This document shows positions 1 to 8,509 of a DNA stretch of 64,000 nucleotides, in pieces. The notes below the pieces were generated by a model. It saw nothing but the letters and a program-made list of their open reading frames with translations. It had not been told where the DNA came from and made no database searches. Source of the stretch: Absicoccus porci. Lineage in GTDB: Bacteria; Bacillota_I; Bacilli_A; Erysipelotrichales; Erysipelotrichaceae. The DNA is taken from assembly GCF_003725415.1 (NCBI RefSeq), contig NZ_RJQC01000001.1, forward strand, positions 155,611 through 219,610, given 5' to 3'. Positions within the stretch are counted from its first letter, which is position 1, and the number at the start of each line of letters is the position of its first letter. Both the position numbers and the translations under genes were made by a program.

Positions 1-186
1 GAAGTTGTTAAATTATGATTTTTCATTTCAAATGCAAAAAGGTGTATTAATGAATTTCGGGATTCTGGAAAAGAGGTGGACTATTTTCTTTCTTTTGCCT
101 TGAAAATGAACGCATTAAATGAAAGGGGTTTCTTACCTATGATATGCGTGTAAACAGAACCTGAGGCGTTCAAAAAGGAGGAGAAT
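1..186. other. Upstream region of the glucitol operon
   Basis: The frame starting at base 2 stays open to a TGA at 101-103, so this could be the last ~33 codons of an upstream gene; the peptide is not recognisable and may be chance. An AAGGAGG-type ribosome site at about 174-182 serves the ATG at 187. I see no clear promoter or terminator. Confidence 0.3.
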
Positions 187-987
187 ATGTCAGAAAGTTG
201 GTTAGGTTTAGAGGATAAAGTTATTATCGTAACTGGTGGTGCTTCCGGTATCGGAAACCATGTAGTCACTACATTGGTCAAGGCCGGTGCCAAAGCGGTT
301 ATCGTGGATCTAACGGTAGAAACCGGTGAAGAAAAAGATGGCGCTTACTGTGTACAATGCAATGTCACTGATCCAGACAGTGTCAATGCGATGACAAAAG
401 CGGTATTGGATAAATATGGACACATTGATGGCTTGGTCAACAATGCCGGTATCAATAAACCAAGATTGCTGGTCGATGTCAAAGGTGAACATCCGGAATA
501 TGAACTGGATGTGAAAACATTCGATCAAATGTTTGCCGTCAATGTCAAAGGTTTATTCTTGGTAGCACAAGCAGTTGCTCGTGAATTGATCAAACAGGGA
601 CATGGAGCCATCGTCAATATGTCAAGTGAATCCGGTAAAGAAGGAAGCCAGGGACAAAGTGCTTATTCCGCTACAAAGGGTGCTTGTGACAGCTTCACTC
701 GTTCCTGGGCAAAAGAACTTGGTAAATATGGTGTTCGCGTCGTAGCCTGTGCACCTGGTATCATGGAAGCAACCGGACTTCGTACTCCAGCGTATAACGA
801 AGCATTAGCGTATACACGCGGTGTGAAACCGGAAGATCTTTCAACCGATTACAGTAAACAGGTACCGCTTGGACGTGATGGAAAATTGGATGAAGTCGGC
901 AACCTGGTTGCATTCTTAGTATCGGATCGTGCAAGTTATATCACAGGTACGACATACAATATTTCCGGCGGTAAATCACGCGGATAG
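187..987 (+). CDS. srlD: Sorbitol-6-phosphate 2-dehydrogenase (SDR family)
   Basis: Cytoplasmic short-chain dehydrogenase expected to oxidise sorbitol-6-phosphate to fructose-6-phosphate with NAD. The 266 residues show the Rossmann motif TGGASGIG at 16-23, NNAG at 85-88, and the catalytic set Ser146/147, Tyr160 and Lys164 (YSATK). The length is normal for a classical SDR. The substrate is inferred mainly from context: the next genes are gutM and the three components of a glucitol PTS, which deliver sorbitol-6-phosphate. The N-terminus (MSESWLGLEDKV) resembles lactobacillar GutF-type enzymes. It is the first recognisable gene of the operon, with a strong ribosome site ending 4 bases before the ATG. 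Confidence 0.88.
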   Translation: MSESWLGLEDKVIIVTGGASGIGNHVVTTLVKAGAKAVIVDLTVETGEEKDGAYCVQCNVTDPDSVNAMTKAVLDKYGHIDGLVNNAGINKPRLLVDVKGEHPEYELDVKTFDQMFAVNVKGLFLVAQAVARELIKQGHGAIVNMSSESGKEGSQGQSAYSATKGACDSFTRSWAKELGKYGVRVVACAPGIMEATGLRTPAYNEALAYTRGVKPEDLSTDYSKQVPLGRDGKLDEVGNLVAFLVSDRASYITGTTYNISGGKSRG

Positions 988-1006
988 AATTTAAAAAGGA
1001 GGAAAC

Positions 1007-1453
1007 ATGATGATCTGGTTATATGCATTGGTGATTGGCATCGCATTTGTCATTCAGTTTGTATTGAGCTCAAAACAAATGTCACAGTTCAATAAAGAGT
1101 TTGTAGCTCTGCGACGAAAAGGTAAGGTGGTTGTCGGTCGAAAATCGGGCGGATTCTTTGCAGGAGCCATCGTCATGTTCCAAATAGATGACAATGGTGT
1201 GATTCAGCAGAGCAAGAAGATCGAGGGAACAACGTTCCTGGCCAAAGTAAAAGATTTTCCTGGATTTGAAGGCATCTATGTGCGAGATCTAAGTCGCGAG
1301 ATGGTCCCCAAGTCACATCGGAATTTGCGCAAAGCCGTGGAGGATGCCGCTTTGACGTATTCTAAATATGTAGCTGGTGAACCAATTCCGGATGCACCAA
1401 GTCCAGCACAGAAGCTGAAGCTCGCCTTTGCCAGAAACAAGTCAACAGATTGA
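1007..1453 (+). CDS. gutM: Glucitol operon activator protein GutM
   Basis: Small membrane-anchored protein of 148 residues with one N-terminal hydrophobic segment (about 3-20) followed by a basic, soluble domain. It matches GutM, known as an accessory activator of glucitol operons in enterobacteria and often present in Firmicute sorbitol PTS operons, although its mechanism is poorly defined. It lies 19 bases after srlD with its own AAAAGGAGG site and is followed 17 bases later by srlA, so it is almost certainly co-transcribed. The C-terminal 35 residues look flexible and basic. Confidence 0.82.
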   Translation: MMIWLYALVIGIAFVIQFVLSSKQMSQFNKEFVALRRKGKVVVGRKSGGFFAGAIVMFQIDDNGVIQQSKKIEGTTFLAKVKDFPGFEGIYVRDLSREMVPKSHRNLRKAVEDAALTYSKYVAGEPIPDAPSPAQKLKLAFARNKSTD

Positions 1454-1470
1454 CGGAAAGGTAGAGAAAT

Positions 1471-2028
1471 ATGAACGCAATTGTTAGTTTCGCAAAAGGT
1501 TTTATGAATTTGTTCGCATTAGGTGGACAGCAATTTACATCGTGGGTTACAGGTATCATCCCGACAGTCGTAATGCTGTTGGTATTGATGAATGCCATCA
1601 TCGCTTTAGCCGGTCAGGAATCGGTAGACAAGGTCGCTAAGGTTTGTGGAAAGAATCCGGTATTACGTTACTTTGTATTGCCATTTATTTCCGCATTTAT
1701 GTTAGGTAACCCGGTTGCATTGTCAATTGGTAAATTCTTGCCAGAATTCTACAAGCCAGCTTATTATGCATCCGCAAGTTATCACTGCCATACCAACAGC
1801 GGTATCTTCCCTCACATCAACGCTTCCGAGTTGTTCATTTACTTGGGAATTGCGAATGGTGTCACTAAATTGGGATTGGATGCAACGCCATTGGCTGTTC
1901 GTTATCTATTAGTAGGATGGGTTGCCAACTTCATCTCTGGATGGGCAACAGAATTCACAACAAAATATGTTGAAAAACAACAAGGTATCAAGTTAAATCG
2001 TAGCTTTGACAAAATGGGTCAAGAATAA
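1471..2028 (+). CDS. srlA: PTS glucitol/sorbitol transporter subunit IIC2
   Basis: Integral membrane half of the glucitol permease, 185 residues, close to E. coli SrlA (about 187). Several hydrophobic stretches are visible (about 25-45, 65-90, 140-160), with the family segment KFLPEFYKPAYYASASYHCH in the middle. It forms the translocation channel together with the IIC1 part encoded by the next gene. ATG at 1471 is preceded by a GGAAAGG-type site. It lies between gutM and srlE with short gaps in a glucitol operon. Confidence 0.9.
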   Translation: MNAIVSFAKGFMNLFALGGQQFTSWVTGIIPTVVMLLVLMNAIIALAGQESVDKVAKVCGKNPVLRYFVLPFISAFMLGNPVALSIGKFLPEFYKPAYYASASYHCHTNSGIFPHINASELFIYLGIANGVTKLGLDATPLAVRYLLVGWVANFISGWATEFTTKYVEKQQGIKLNRSFDKMGQE

Positions 2029-2046
2029 TAGCAAGGGAGAAAGAGT

Positions 2047-3060
2047 ATGTCAGAATTAAGAGCAATTCGTATTGAACGCGGGCCACAGGGATTTGGTGGA
2101 CCATTGGTGATCAAACCAACAGAAAAGAAAAATAAAGTTATGTACATCACAGGCGGTGGAACTCCTCCTGAATGCTTGGATAAGATCGTTGAATTGAGCG
2201 GTATGGAACCTGTCGACGGTTTCCATGGATCGGCACCGGAAGATGAATTGGCGATGGTCATCATCGATTGTGGTGGAACCCTTCGCTGCGGTATCTATCC
2301 GCAAAAACGTATCCCAACTGTCAATGTCATGCCAGTAGGTAAATCCGGACCTTTAGCGCAATATATCACGGAAGATATCTATGTATCAGCTGTTACTTCT
2401 AAACAGATCTCTTTAGCTGATGAAAGCGAAGCCGCTGCTGTGGAAGCTGCTCCAGCCAAAGAAGAAAAACCAAAAGGCAATGGTTTCAATGCGGATCAAA
2501 AAGTATCTGAGACCTTGGCTGCCCAAAAGAATAAATCCATAATGACTCGTATTGGTTTGGGCATGGGAAAATTTGTCAACACATTCTATCAATCGGCACG
2601 TGATGCGATCCAGACATGTATCACAACATTGCTGCCATTCATGGCATTCGTCAGCTTGCTGATCGGTATCATCAATGGATCTGGATTTGGTAACTGGTTT
2701 GCGTCAATCTTGACACCATTAGCTGGTAACGTCTTTGGATTATTGATCCTAGGTATCATCTGTTCCATTCCAGGTTTGTCAGCTTTGTTAGGTCCAGGAG
2801 CCGTTATCGCACAGATCGTTGGTACTTTAATTGGTGCTGAAATCGGTAAAGGAAACATCGCCCCTCAAATGGCATTGCCTGCATTGTTCGCTTGTAATAC
2901 CCAGGCAGCCTGCGACTTCATCCCTGTTGGTTTGGGATTGGCAGAAGCTGAGCCAGAAACCATTGAAGTTGGTGTTGTCAGTGTCATGTATTCAAGATTC
3001 TTGACTGGTTGGATCCGTGTATTGATCGCGTTTGCAGCTAGTGCAGGATTGTATGCTTAA
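2047..3060 (+). CDS. srlE: PTS glucitol/sorbitol transporter subunit IIBC1
   Basis: 337 residues combining the phosphoryl-accepting IIB domain (residues about 1-120) and the membrane IIC1 domain (about 175-335). The N-terminus has the family signature [15 protein letters not shown] and a cysteine in [12 protein letters not shown], the likely phosphorylated region. An Ala/Glu/Lys-rich linker at about 118-145 joins the domains. The membrane part ends in a hydrophobic helix. The length matches SrlE/GutE. IIA~P from srlB phosphorylates IIB, which then phosphorylates sorbitol during uptake through IIC1-IIC2. Confidence 0.9.
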   Translation: MSELRAIRIERGPQGFGGPLVIKPTEKKNKVMYITGGGTPPECLDKIVELSGMEPVDGFHGSAPEDELAMVIIDCGGTLRCGIYPQKRIPTVNVMPVGKSGPLAQYITEDIYVSAVTSKQISLADESEAAAVEAAPAKEEKPKGNGFNADQKVSETLAAQKNKSIMTRIGLGMGKFVNTFYQSARDAIQTCITTLLPFMAFVSLLIGIINGSGFGNWFASILTPLAGNVFGLLILGIICSIPGLSALLGPGAVIAQIVGTLIGAEIGKGNIAPQMALPALFACNTQAACDFIPVGLGLAEAEPETIEVGVVSVMYSRFLTGWIRVLIAFAASAGLYA

Positions 3061-3121
3061 TGATATAATTAATTAAGAAAAATAAAATACTACAATATTG
3101 AAGAAAAGGAAGGAATTCGAC

Positions 3122-3487
3122 ATGGAAGAAATTTATAAGAATCAGGTAAAATCAATTGGAAAAGATGTAGGTGCATTTGCAGGAGCTGACTTTCTGATCA
3201 TCTTTGGTGACAGTGCACCAGCCGAATTAAAAGACTACTGCTATGGCGTTGATGTCAATCCGATCAATGGGCAGATCAAAGCAGGGGATGTGCTCCGCTT
3301 TGATGATCAGGAATATACGATCACGAGCATTGGGGATGAAGCCCCCGTTACTTTGACAGGCTTAGGACACTGCACGATCCGTTTCAGCGGTGATACGACA
3401 CCGGAAATGCCTGGCAGCATGTATGTTGAAAAAAAGCCATTGCCTGAGATCCATGTCGGTACCGTCATTCAAATTGTAAGAAAATAG
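3122..3487 (+). CDS. srlB: PTS glucitol/sorbitol transporter subunit IIA
   Basis: Cytoplasmic phosphocarrier of 121 residues, the usual size of IIA(Gut). I start it at the ATG at 3122, which follows an AAGGAAGG site; the frame is open further upstream to a TTG at 3098, but that would place the ribosome site inside the gene. The conserved GLGHCTIRF segment contains the histidine expected to be phosphorylated by HPr. It follows srlE after 61 bases and completes the set IIA, IIBC and IIC2. Confidence 0.88.
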   Translation: MEEIYKNQVKSIGKDVGAFAGADFLIIFGDSAPAELKDYCYGVDVNPINGQIKAGDVLRFDDQEYTITSIGDEAPVTLTGLGHCTIRFSGDTTPEMPGSMYVEKKPLPEIHVGTVIQIVRK

Positions 3488-3497
3488 GTGAAAGTGT

Positions 3498-3851
3498 ATG
3501 GAAAAAGAAGGCATCCATGAATATTTCCAAGTCGATGTCAATCAATTCCTCCACAACAATTCACAAACAGGTAAACTGATGCATCAGTTTACCTTCCATG
3601 AAGATGGCCATGGAGGATTGGTCAAGAAGATTCGTTACGATAAAGGAACGATCATTCCTTGGCATTGGCATCATTGTGGACATGGTTTCTATGTTCTAGA
3701 AGGAACGTTGGAAACCAATCAAGGTTCGTATAAACCAGGTGACTTTGTCTGGTTTGATGCGAAAACGAAACAATGGCATGGTGCTGGTGATAAAGAAGAT
3801 GCTGTTGTGCTCTTTGTCACGGACAGTCCATGTGATATGAATTATTTATAA
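3498..3851 (+). CDS. Single-domain cupin protein
   Basis: 117 residues forming one cupin barrel. The first cupin motif is visible as PWHWHHCGHGFYVLEG (metal-ligand histidines and glutamate) and the second as GDFVWFDAKTKQWHGAG. Members range from isomerases to dioxygenases and sensors, so the reaction cannot be named. It starts 10 bases after srlB and is followed 18 bases later by a SHOCT-domain gene, so it probably belongs to the sorbitol operon transcript. A role in sugar-phosphate handling is only an inference from position. Confidence 0.75.
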   Translation: MEKEGIHEYFQVDVNQFLHNNSQTGKLMHQFTFHEDGHGGLVKKIRYDKGTIIPWHWHHCGHGFYVLEGTLETNQGSYKPGDFVWFDAKTKQWHGAGDKEDAVVLFVTDSPCDMNYL

Positions 3852-3869
3852 AAAAAGGAGGCAGACATT

Positions 3870-4292
3870 GTGGAGTTTGAAATTGAAGGCACGCTAAAAT
3901 TGCCAACCCTCTATTTTGATGATGAGAAATTGGTCGTCAAAGAACGAGATGGTTCAAAAAAAGTTTATGCCTATACAGATATGAGTCATTTTGAACTATC
4001 GTATAAACAAATGTTTGCCAACTTTGCGACCTTTTCCTTTCAATATCAGAAGAAGTCGATTGTCATTCCGTATAATAAACTCTATACAAAGAAACTGGAA
4101 CATGCCGTCGATCAAATCAAAGAAAAACAAAGGCAACCTAAAAAAAACTCTTCTTCCACCTTTGCTTTCGATGATTTACCAACCGATCCTTTTGAATTTA
4201 TGAAAAAATTCAAAGAAATGTTGGATCTGGGTATCATAACCCAAGAGGAATTTGATGAAAAGAAGAAGGAAGCATTTCAATTAAAAAAGTAA
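3870..4292 (+). CDS. PH-like and SHOCT domain protein of unknown function
   Basis: 140 residues, cytoplasmic, starting with GTG at 3870 behind a strong AAAGGAGG site. The N-terminal ~85 residues resemble a bacterial PH-like beta barrel (alternating hydrophobic strands, no membrane segment). The C-terminal ~30 residues (DPFEFMKKFKEMLDLGIITQ and onward) are a typical SHOCT motif: short, charged and helical, often found at the end of membrane or oligomerising proteins. No catalytic motif is seen. It is the last gene before an intrinsic terminator, so it closes the sorbitol operon. Confidence 0.6.
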   Translation: MEFEIEGTLKLPTLYFDDEKLVVKERDGSKKVYAYTDMSHFELSYKQMFANFATFSFQYQKKSIVIPYNKLYTKKLEHAVDQIKEKQRQPKKNSSSTFAFDDLPTDPFEFMKKFKEMLDLGIITQEEFDEKKKEAFQLKK

Positions 4293-4293
4293 C

Positions 4294-4326
4294 TGGAGCA
4301 GAATTATGATTTCTGCTCCTTTTTCG
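4294..4326 (+). terminator. Intrinsic terminator of the sorbitol operon
   Basis: GGAGCAGAA and TTCTGCTCC form a 9-bp stem with a short loop, followed by TTTTT. It lies directly after the SHOCT gene stop and before nagA; a TATAAT hexamer at about 4328-4333 directly downstream suggests a fresh promoter for nagA. Confidence 0.8.
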
Positions 4327-4352
4327 TTATAATGGAAACAGGAGGTTTACTT

Positions 4353-5492
4353 ATGATCATTCAAAGTAAACGTGTCTGGATCCAAAATATTTTTATGCCA
4401 GCACAAATTGAAATTGAAAATCAAAAAATTAAACAAATTTTAGAATATGGGCAAAAACCCGTGGATGTCGATTATGATAATCAACGCATTGTTCCAGGTT
4501 TTATTGATCAACATACCCATGGTGCCTATACCTTTGATACCAACGATGCCAATCCCGAAGGATTGCGCAATTGGACCAAACACATTACCGATGAAGGGGT
4601 AACAGCCCTTTGTCCAACGACCATTACCCAAAGTCATGAAGTGCTTTCCAACGCCTTAAAAAATGTGGCTTATGTGGTTGAAAATGGCTATGAAGGTGCC
4701 GAAATCTTAGGTATTCATTTTGAAGGTCCGTATTTGGATAAAGAACACAAAGGCGCACAACCCGAAGAATATTGTGTGAAACCCAATGTAGAAGAATTCA
4801 AAGCCTATCAAGCCGATGCCCATGGTCTAATCAAAGTCATCACCATGGCTTGTGAACACGATGAAGATTTTGCCCTGACACACTATTGTGCCTCCCATGG
4901 TATCTTGGTTTCCCAAGGCCATTCGGGTGCTACCTATGAACAAGCTTGTCTAGCCATTGCCAATGGAGCTCGTTCCATGACCCATGTCTACAATGGTATG
5001 ACCGGTTTTCATCATCGGAAACCCGGTTTAGTCGGAGCTGCTATGCGCTTTCGTGATGTCTATGCCGAATTGATTTGTGATGGAAGACATGTTGATTCAG
5101 CCGCTATCAATGCGCTGTTTATGAGCAAAGGTAGAGCTTCGGTCATCATGATTTCTGATGGCTTGAATGCCAAAGGTTGTCCTGTAGGCAGTCATCATAT
5201 GTTTGGTGGTCATGAAATTGAAGTCTATCCTGATGGCAGTGCCCATCTGGTTCAAGCTGGAAATTTAGCCGGTAGTACGTTGCGTATTAATCGCGGACTA
5301 CAGGTTGTTGTAGAACAAGCCCAAGTACCATTTGATTATGCAATCAATGCATGTACGATCAATCCAGCCAGAGCTTTGGGTGTCGATGATCGCAAAGGAA
5401 AATTATGTGCTGGCTATGATGCCGATATTGTCGTATTAACGGATACGTATGATGTCGTGCAAACCTATGCACGCGGAAAGGCATGTAAATGA
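4353..5492 (+). CDS. nagA: N-acetylglucosamine-6-phosphate deacetylase
   Basis: Amidohydrolase-superfamily enzyme removing acetate from GlcNAc-6-phosphate to give glucosamine-6-phosphate. I start it at 4353 because GGAGG at 4341-4345 sits just upstream; the frame is open 7 codons further. About 379 residues, as usual for NagA. Visible motifs are FIDQHTHG near residue 55 (metal-binding HxH), the glutamate in HFEGPYL near 128, QGHSG near 190, and HVYNGM near 211, plus DG near 270. A galactosamine-specific relative (AgaA) is possible because a mannose-family IIB follows with a 4-base ATGA overlap. Confidence 0.9.
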   Translation: MIIQSKRVWIQNIFMPAQIEIENQKIKQILEYGQKPVDVDYDNQRIVPGFIDQHTHGAYTFDTNDANPEGLRNWTKHITDEGVTALCPTTITQSHEVLSNALKNVAYVVENGYEGAEILGIHFEGPYLDKEHKGAQPEEYCVKPNVEEFKAYQADAHGLIKVITMACEHDEDFALTHYCASHGILVSQGHSGATYEQACLAIANGARSMTHVYNGMTGFHHRKPGLVGAAMRFRDVYAELICDGRHVDSAAINALFMSKGRASVIMISDGLNAKGCPVGSHHMFGGHEIEVYPDGSAHLVQAGNLAGSTLRINRGLQVVVEQAQVPFDYAINACTINPARALGVDDRKGKLCAGYDADIVVLTDTYDVVQTYARGKACK

Positions 5493-5959
5493 AACTGATT
5501 TTAACGCGTATCGATAATCGTTTGATTCATGGACAAGTTTTGACAGAATGGTGTGAATATGTACAAGCTGATGTGGTCGTTGTGGCCAATGATGCCGTAG
5601 CCAAGGATCATTTACGCAAAAGTTTGATGAAACTGTCCGAACCAAAAACCGTAACAACCTATTATTACACCTTAGAGCAGACGATTCAGGTTTTCAAAGC
5701 ATGGACTGCTTCACAAAATGTTGTTCTTCTTTGTGAAACGCCACAAGATGTATTACAGCTCGTACAAGGTGGTATTCCCATTCATCAAGTCAATGTAGGA
5801 AATATGCATATGGCCCCCGGCAAACAACGCATTGCGACAAGTGTAGCCATTGATGAGAATGATCGAGAAGTCTTTCAAAAATTAAAAGCATGGGGAATCG
5901 AATGTGAAATTCGGCCCATGCCACAAAGTACCATTGAAAAAAGCGATGCTTTGTATTAA
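5489..5959 (+). CDS. PTS mannose/fructose/sorbose/GalNAc family subunit IIB
   Basis: 156-residue cytoplasmic phosphotransferase domain. The N-terminal TRIDNRLIHGQVLTEW contains the histidine (about residue 15) that accepts phosphate from IIA. Full family length. It overlaps nagA by 4 bases (ATGA), so the two are translationally coupled, but no IIA, IIC or IID gene follows; the next gene is convergent. It therefore depends on partners elsewhere or acts as a regulator. The amino sugar specificity is inferred from nagA. Confidence 0.85.
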   Translation: MKLILTRIDNRLIHGQVLTEWCEYVQADVVVVANDAVAKDHLRKSLMKLSEPKTVTTYYYTLEQTIQVFKAWTASQNVVLLCETPQDVLQLVQGGIPIHQVNVGNMHMAPGKQRIATSVAIDENDREVFQKLKAWGIECEIRPMPQSTIEKSDALY

Positions 5960-5968
5960 ACATCGCTT
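5937..5968 (-). terminator. Intrinsic terminator for the minus-strand peptidase operon
   Basis: On the minus strand AAGCGATG and CATCGCTT form an 8-bp stem followed by six Ts. It overlaps the last codons of both convergent genes, the PTS IIB gene and the P1 peptidase gene, so the 3' ends share the same DNA. Confidence 0.7.
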
Positions 5969-6912
5969 GCACTATAGAGATGATAAGCAGCATGCGCATT
6001 TTGTGCTGCTTTTTCAATGGCTTTTTCCATCGCTTTGATGGCTAAGATACCCACCATATCCATATCGGTAGCGACTTCATTGGTTGCCATCGCAAAGATG
6101 GTATCGCCATCATTGGACGTAGCCACTGGATGAATACAATGCGCATAGGCATTATGCGTTAGCGAGGCCACTTTATTCATTTGCGCTTTATTGAGATCCG
6201 CATTGGTAAAAACACAACCAATGGTCGTATTTTCATGGGGATTGGATTGATTTTCTATTCCCTGTATCAATGCGTTTACGGTATCGATGGGTTCTTTCTT
6301 TGCATAATCATAGGCACCAGCGATACGATGGGTAGAATTGGCTTTAAAGACATCCCCACAGGCATTAACAGCAACAATGGCTCCTACTTTTAAATCGTTG
6401 ACTTGTATAGCGGCATGGCCCAATCCGGTTTTCATGGCTTTTTCAAAACCAAAGGCTTTACCAACACTAGCTCCTGTACCAGCCCCAATATTACCGCTAG
6501 ATAAGTCCGTATGTTCACTATTTACACACGCTTGATAGCCCATCGCTTTATCCGGATAGGCTTTTGGATCACCTAAGCCACAATCAAATAACGAAGCCTG
6601 ACAAACAATAGGAATATAAATGCCTTTCATATCAAAGCCAATGTGGTGTTCACTCAAATACTGCATGACTCCACTGCTGGCTTCTAACCCAAAGGCGGAA
6701 CCACCCGATAAGGTAACGGCATGAATCTTTTGCACCATATTTTTAGGATTCAATAAATCTGTTTCTCGTGTGGCTGGTCCACCACCGCGTACTTCCACAC
6801 CAGCGGTTGCACCTTGTGGACAAATAATGACGGTACATCCCGTCCCGCCTTTTTCATCTTGGCTATGACCAATTTGAAAGCCAGGGATTTCATTCCATTC
6901 GATCCATTTCAT
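5956..6912 (-). CDS. P1 family (S58/DmpA-like) aminopeptidase
   Basis: 318 residues in the DmpA/NylC N-terminal-nucleophile fold, a family of self-cleaving aminopeptidases and amide hydrolases. The presumed processing site lies in HENTTIGCVFTNADLN (Thr becomes the new N-terminus of the small subunit); an upstream GGSAFGLEASSGVMQYL segment is typical of the family. I start it at 6912 (MKWIEWNEIPGF) behind an AAGGAG site; the frame is open much further upstream but that overlaps the nitrilase gene. It overlaps that gene by 23 bases, indicating coupling. The natural substrate is unknown. Confidence 0.82.
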   Translation of the reverse strand: MKWIEWNEIPGFQIGHSQDEKGGTGCTVIICPQGATAGVEVRGGGPATRETDLLNPKNMVQKIHAVTLSGGSAFGLEASSGVMQYLSEHHIGFDMKGIYIPIVCQASLFDCGLGDPKAYPDKAMGYQACVNSEHTDLSSGNIGAGTGASVGKAFGFEKAMKTGLGHAAIQVNDLKVGAIVAVNACGDVFKANSTHRIAGAYDYAKKEPIDTVNALIQGIENQSNPHENTTIGCVFTNADLNKAQMNKVASLTHNAYAHCIHPVATSNDGDTIFAMATNEVATDMDMVGILAIKAMEKAIEKAAQNAHAAYHLYSASDV

Positions 6913-7702
6913 TTTCTTTCTCCTTACATGTATATAAATCGGTACGACGAATCTGCCAAAAAGGCATGCGCTGACGAATGCGATCAATTTGCGATAGATC
7001 AATATCGGCCATCGCAATGCCTGGTTTTTCATCCATTTCCATGATTTTTTGACCATTGGGATCCACAATCATCGAATGCCCATAGCTTGTATAGTTTTGA
7101 TACGTATAGGCTGGATTGACCGCACAAAGAAAGACTTCGTTTTCCAATGCACGCGTTCGACATAAGATGTCCCAATGGGCTTTGCCAACGGATTGATTGA
7201 AAGCCGCCGGAACAAATAAGATCTTGGCGCCATGTTGGGCAAGGATGCGTGCTTGTTCGCAAAAGCGAATGTCGTAACAAACCAGTATGCCCATATGGTC
7301 CACGACACAAAATTGATCCCCTGGACGAAAAACATCTGCTTCGGTATAGTCGATTCGTCCATGAAAATGCATCAGATGCATCTTGCGATAGGAAGTAACC
7401 AATTGTCCTTTATCATACACAAAACAGGTATTATAGATAGAGCTGCCTGCTTTTTCGGCCATGGTTCCACCAATGATGCGTTGATGATTTTGATGGGACA
7501 TTTTCTGTAAAAGATCCATTGCTTCCGATTGATAAACAATGGAAGCTTTCATCGCTTTATTTTCATAAGGAACTGTCCACATTTCTGGTAAGAGAACGAT
7601 GTCGGCTTCTTTACATTGGGATAATTGAATTGCCATATTTTCAATGTTTTTAGCGACATCTTTATCCACATACGATTGTATCAATGCGATTTTCATATCC
7701 AT
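6890..7702 (-). CDS. Carbon-nitrogen hydrolase (nitrilase superfamily)
   Basis: 270-residue cytoplasmic amidohydrolase. The catalytic triad is visible: Glu in LLPEMWTVPY (near 40), Lys in SYRKMHLMHF (near 108) and Cys in LVCYDIRFCEQ (near 140). It resembles the omega-amidase/YafV-Nit2 branch, which deaminates 2-oxoglutaramate-type amides; this substrate is an inference. Two starts are possible, 7702 and 7696; the latter makes an ATGA overlap with the stop of the upstream HAD gene. It is in an operon with the HAD phosphatase upstream and the P1 peptidase downstream. Confidence 0.85.
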   Translation of the reverse strand: MDMKIALIQSYVDKDVAKNIENMAIQLSQCKEADIVLLPEMWTVPYENKAMKASIVYQSEAMDLLQKMSHQNHQRIIGGTMAEKAGSSIYNTCFVYDKGQLVTSYRKMHLMHFHGRIDYTEADVFRPGDQFCVVDHMGILVCYDIRFCEQARILAQHGAKILFVPAAFNQSVGKAHWDILCRTRALENEVFLCAVNPAYTYQNYTSYGHSMIVDPNGQKIMEMDEKPGIAMADIDLSQIDRIRQRMPFWQIRRTDLYTCKEKENEMDRME

Positions 7703-8481
7703 TCATTTTCCTTTAACCATGTATAAATGCCACCATCATGGCAACTCGGTGCAATTTGAATGCCTGGTAGTCTTTTTAATTGGGATTCGCCATTGGCCAT
7801 AACGACACCGATTTCAGCACAATCCAACATTTCCATATCCAAGGCCGAATCACCAAAGGCCAGATATTGATTGATGGGTTCATGAAAATGGTTCATCAAG
7901 GCTTCAATGCCTTTGTATTTGGAGATGCCATTGGCACGAATTTCAATCCAATTCTTCATATAGATGGGTACGATGCCAGGCATTTTATCTAATTCGGGAA
8001 TGGGTTTTAAAGGATCATTGGGCTTCAATAATAAATTGGATAAATGATCGGCGGGATGCCATGGATGAATTTTCACATCTTTAAAATGAAAAGTATCGAT
8101 GATTTCTTGTACTTTTGGATCCCATTTGGAAGCAAATTTGACTTTTTTGCCAAAACCAACCACGCCTAATTCATGGATTTCGGCATAATTCATGATTTGT
8201 GCTACATCATCCACTGCAATGGAATGATCAATGAGGGTATGGAAATTTTTATCAAATACATAGGAACCAATGCCAGTAATATATCCATCCCAATCAATCA
8301 AATCTTCAAAATGATGTTCTTTGACTAAGGCAGGAGGGCGACCCGTACACATACAGAGTTTATAGCCTTTGGCTTTTAAGGCATGTAAAGCTTGAATATG
8401 TAACGGTGGAACGATTTGGGAAGCATGATCATAAAGGGTGTTATCTAGGTCGATAAAGATCGTTTGTATGTTGGTTTTCAT
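7693..8481 (-). CDS. HAD-superfamily hydrolase (Cof-like)
   Basis: 262 residues. Motif I is DLDNTL (residues about 11-16), motif II is the threonine in CTGRP near 46, motif III is a lysine in GISKYKG near 200, and motif IV is FGDSALDMEML. The large cap region between motifs II and III fits the Cof/IIB subclass acting on small phosphorylated metabolites. The substrate cannot be told. It is the first gene of a three-gene minus-strand operon; a TATAAT-like sequence lies in the 28-base gap to the divergent mutY. Confidence 0.8.
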   Translation of the reverse strand: MKTNIQTIFIDLDNTLYDHASQIVPPLHIQALHALKAKGYKLCMCTGRPPALVKEHHFEDLIDWDGYITGIGSYVFDKNFHTLIDHSIAVDDVAQIMNYAEIHELGVVGFGKKVKFASKWDPKVQEIIDTFHFKDVKIHPWHPADHLSNLLLKPNDPLKPIPELDKMPGIVPIYMKNWIEIRANGISKYKGIEALMNHFHEPINQYLAFGDSALDMEMLDCAEIGVVMANGESQLKRLPGIQIAPSCHDGGIYTWLKENEWI

Positions 8482-8509
8482 ATTTGTATTATAATGCTAT
8501 GATGGAAAC

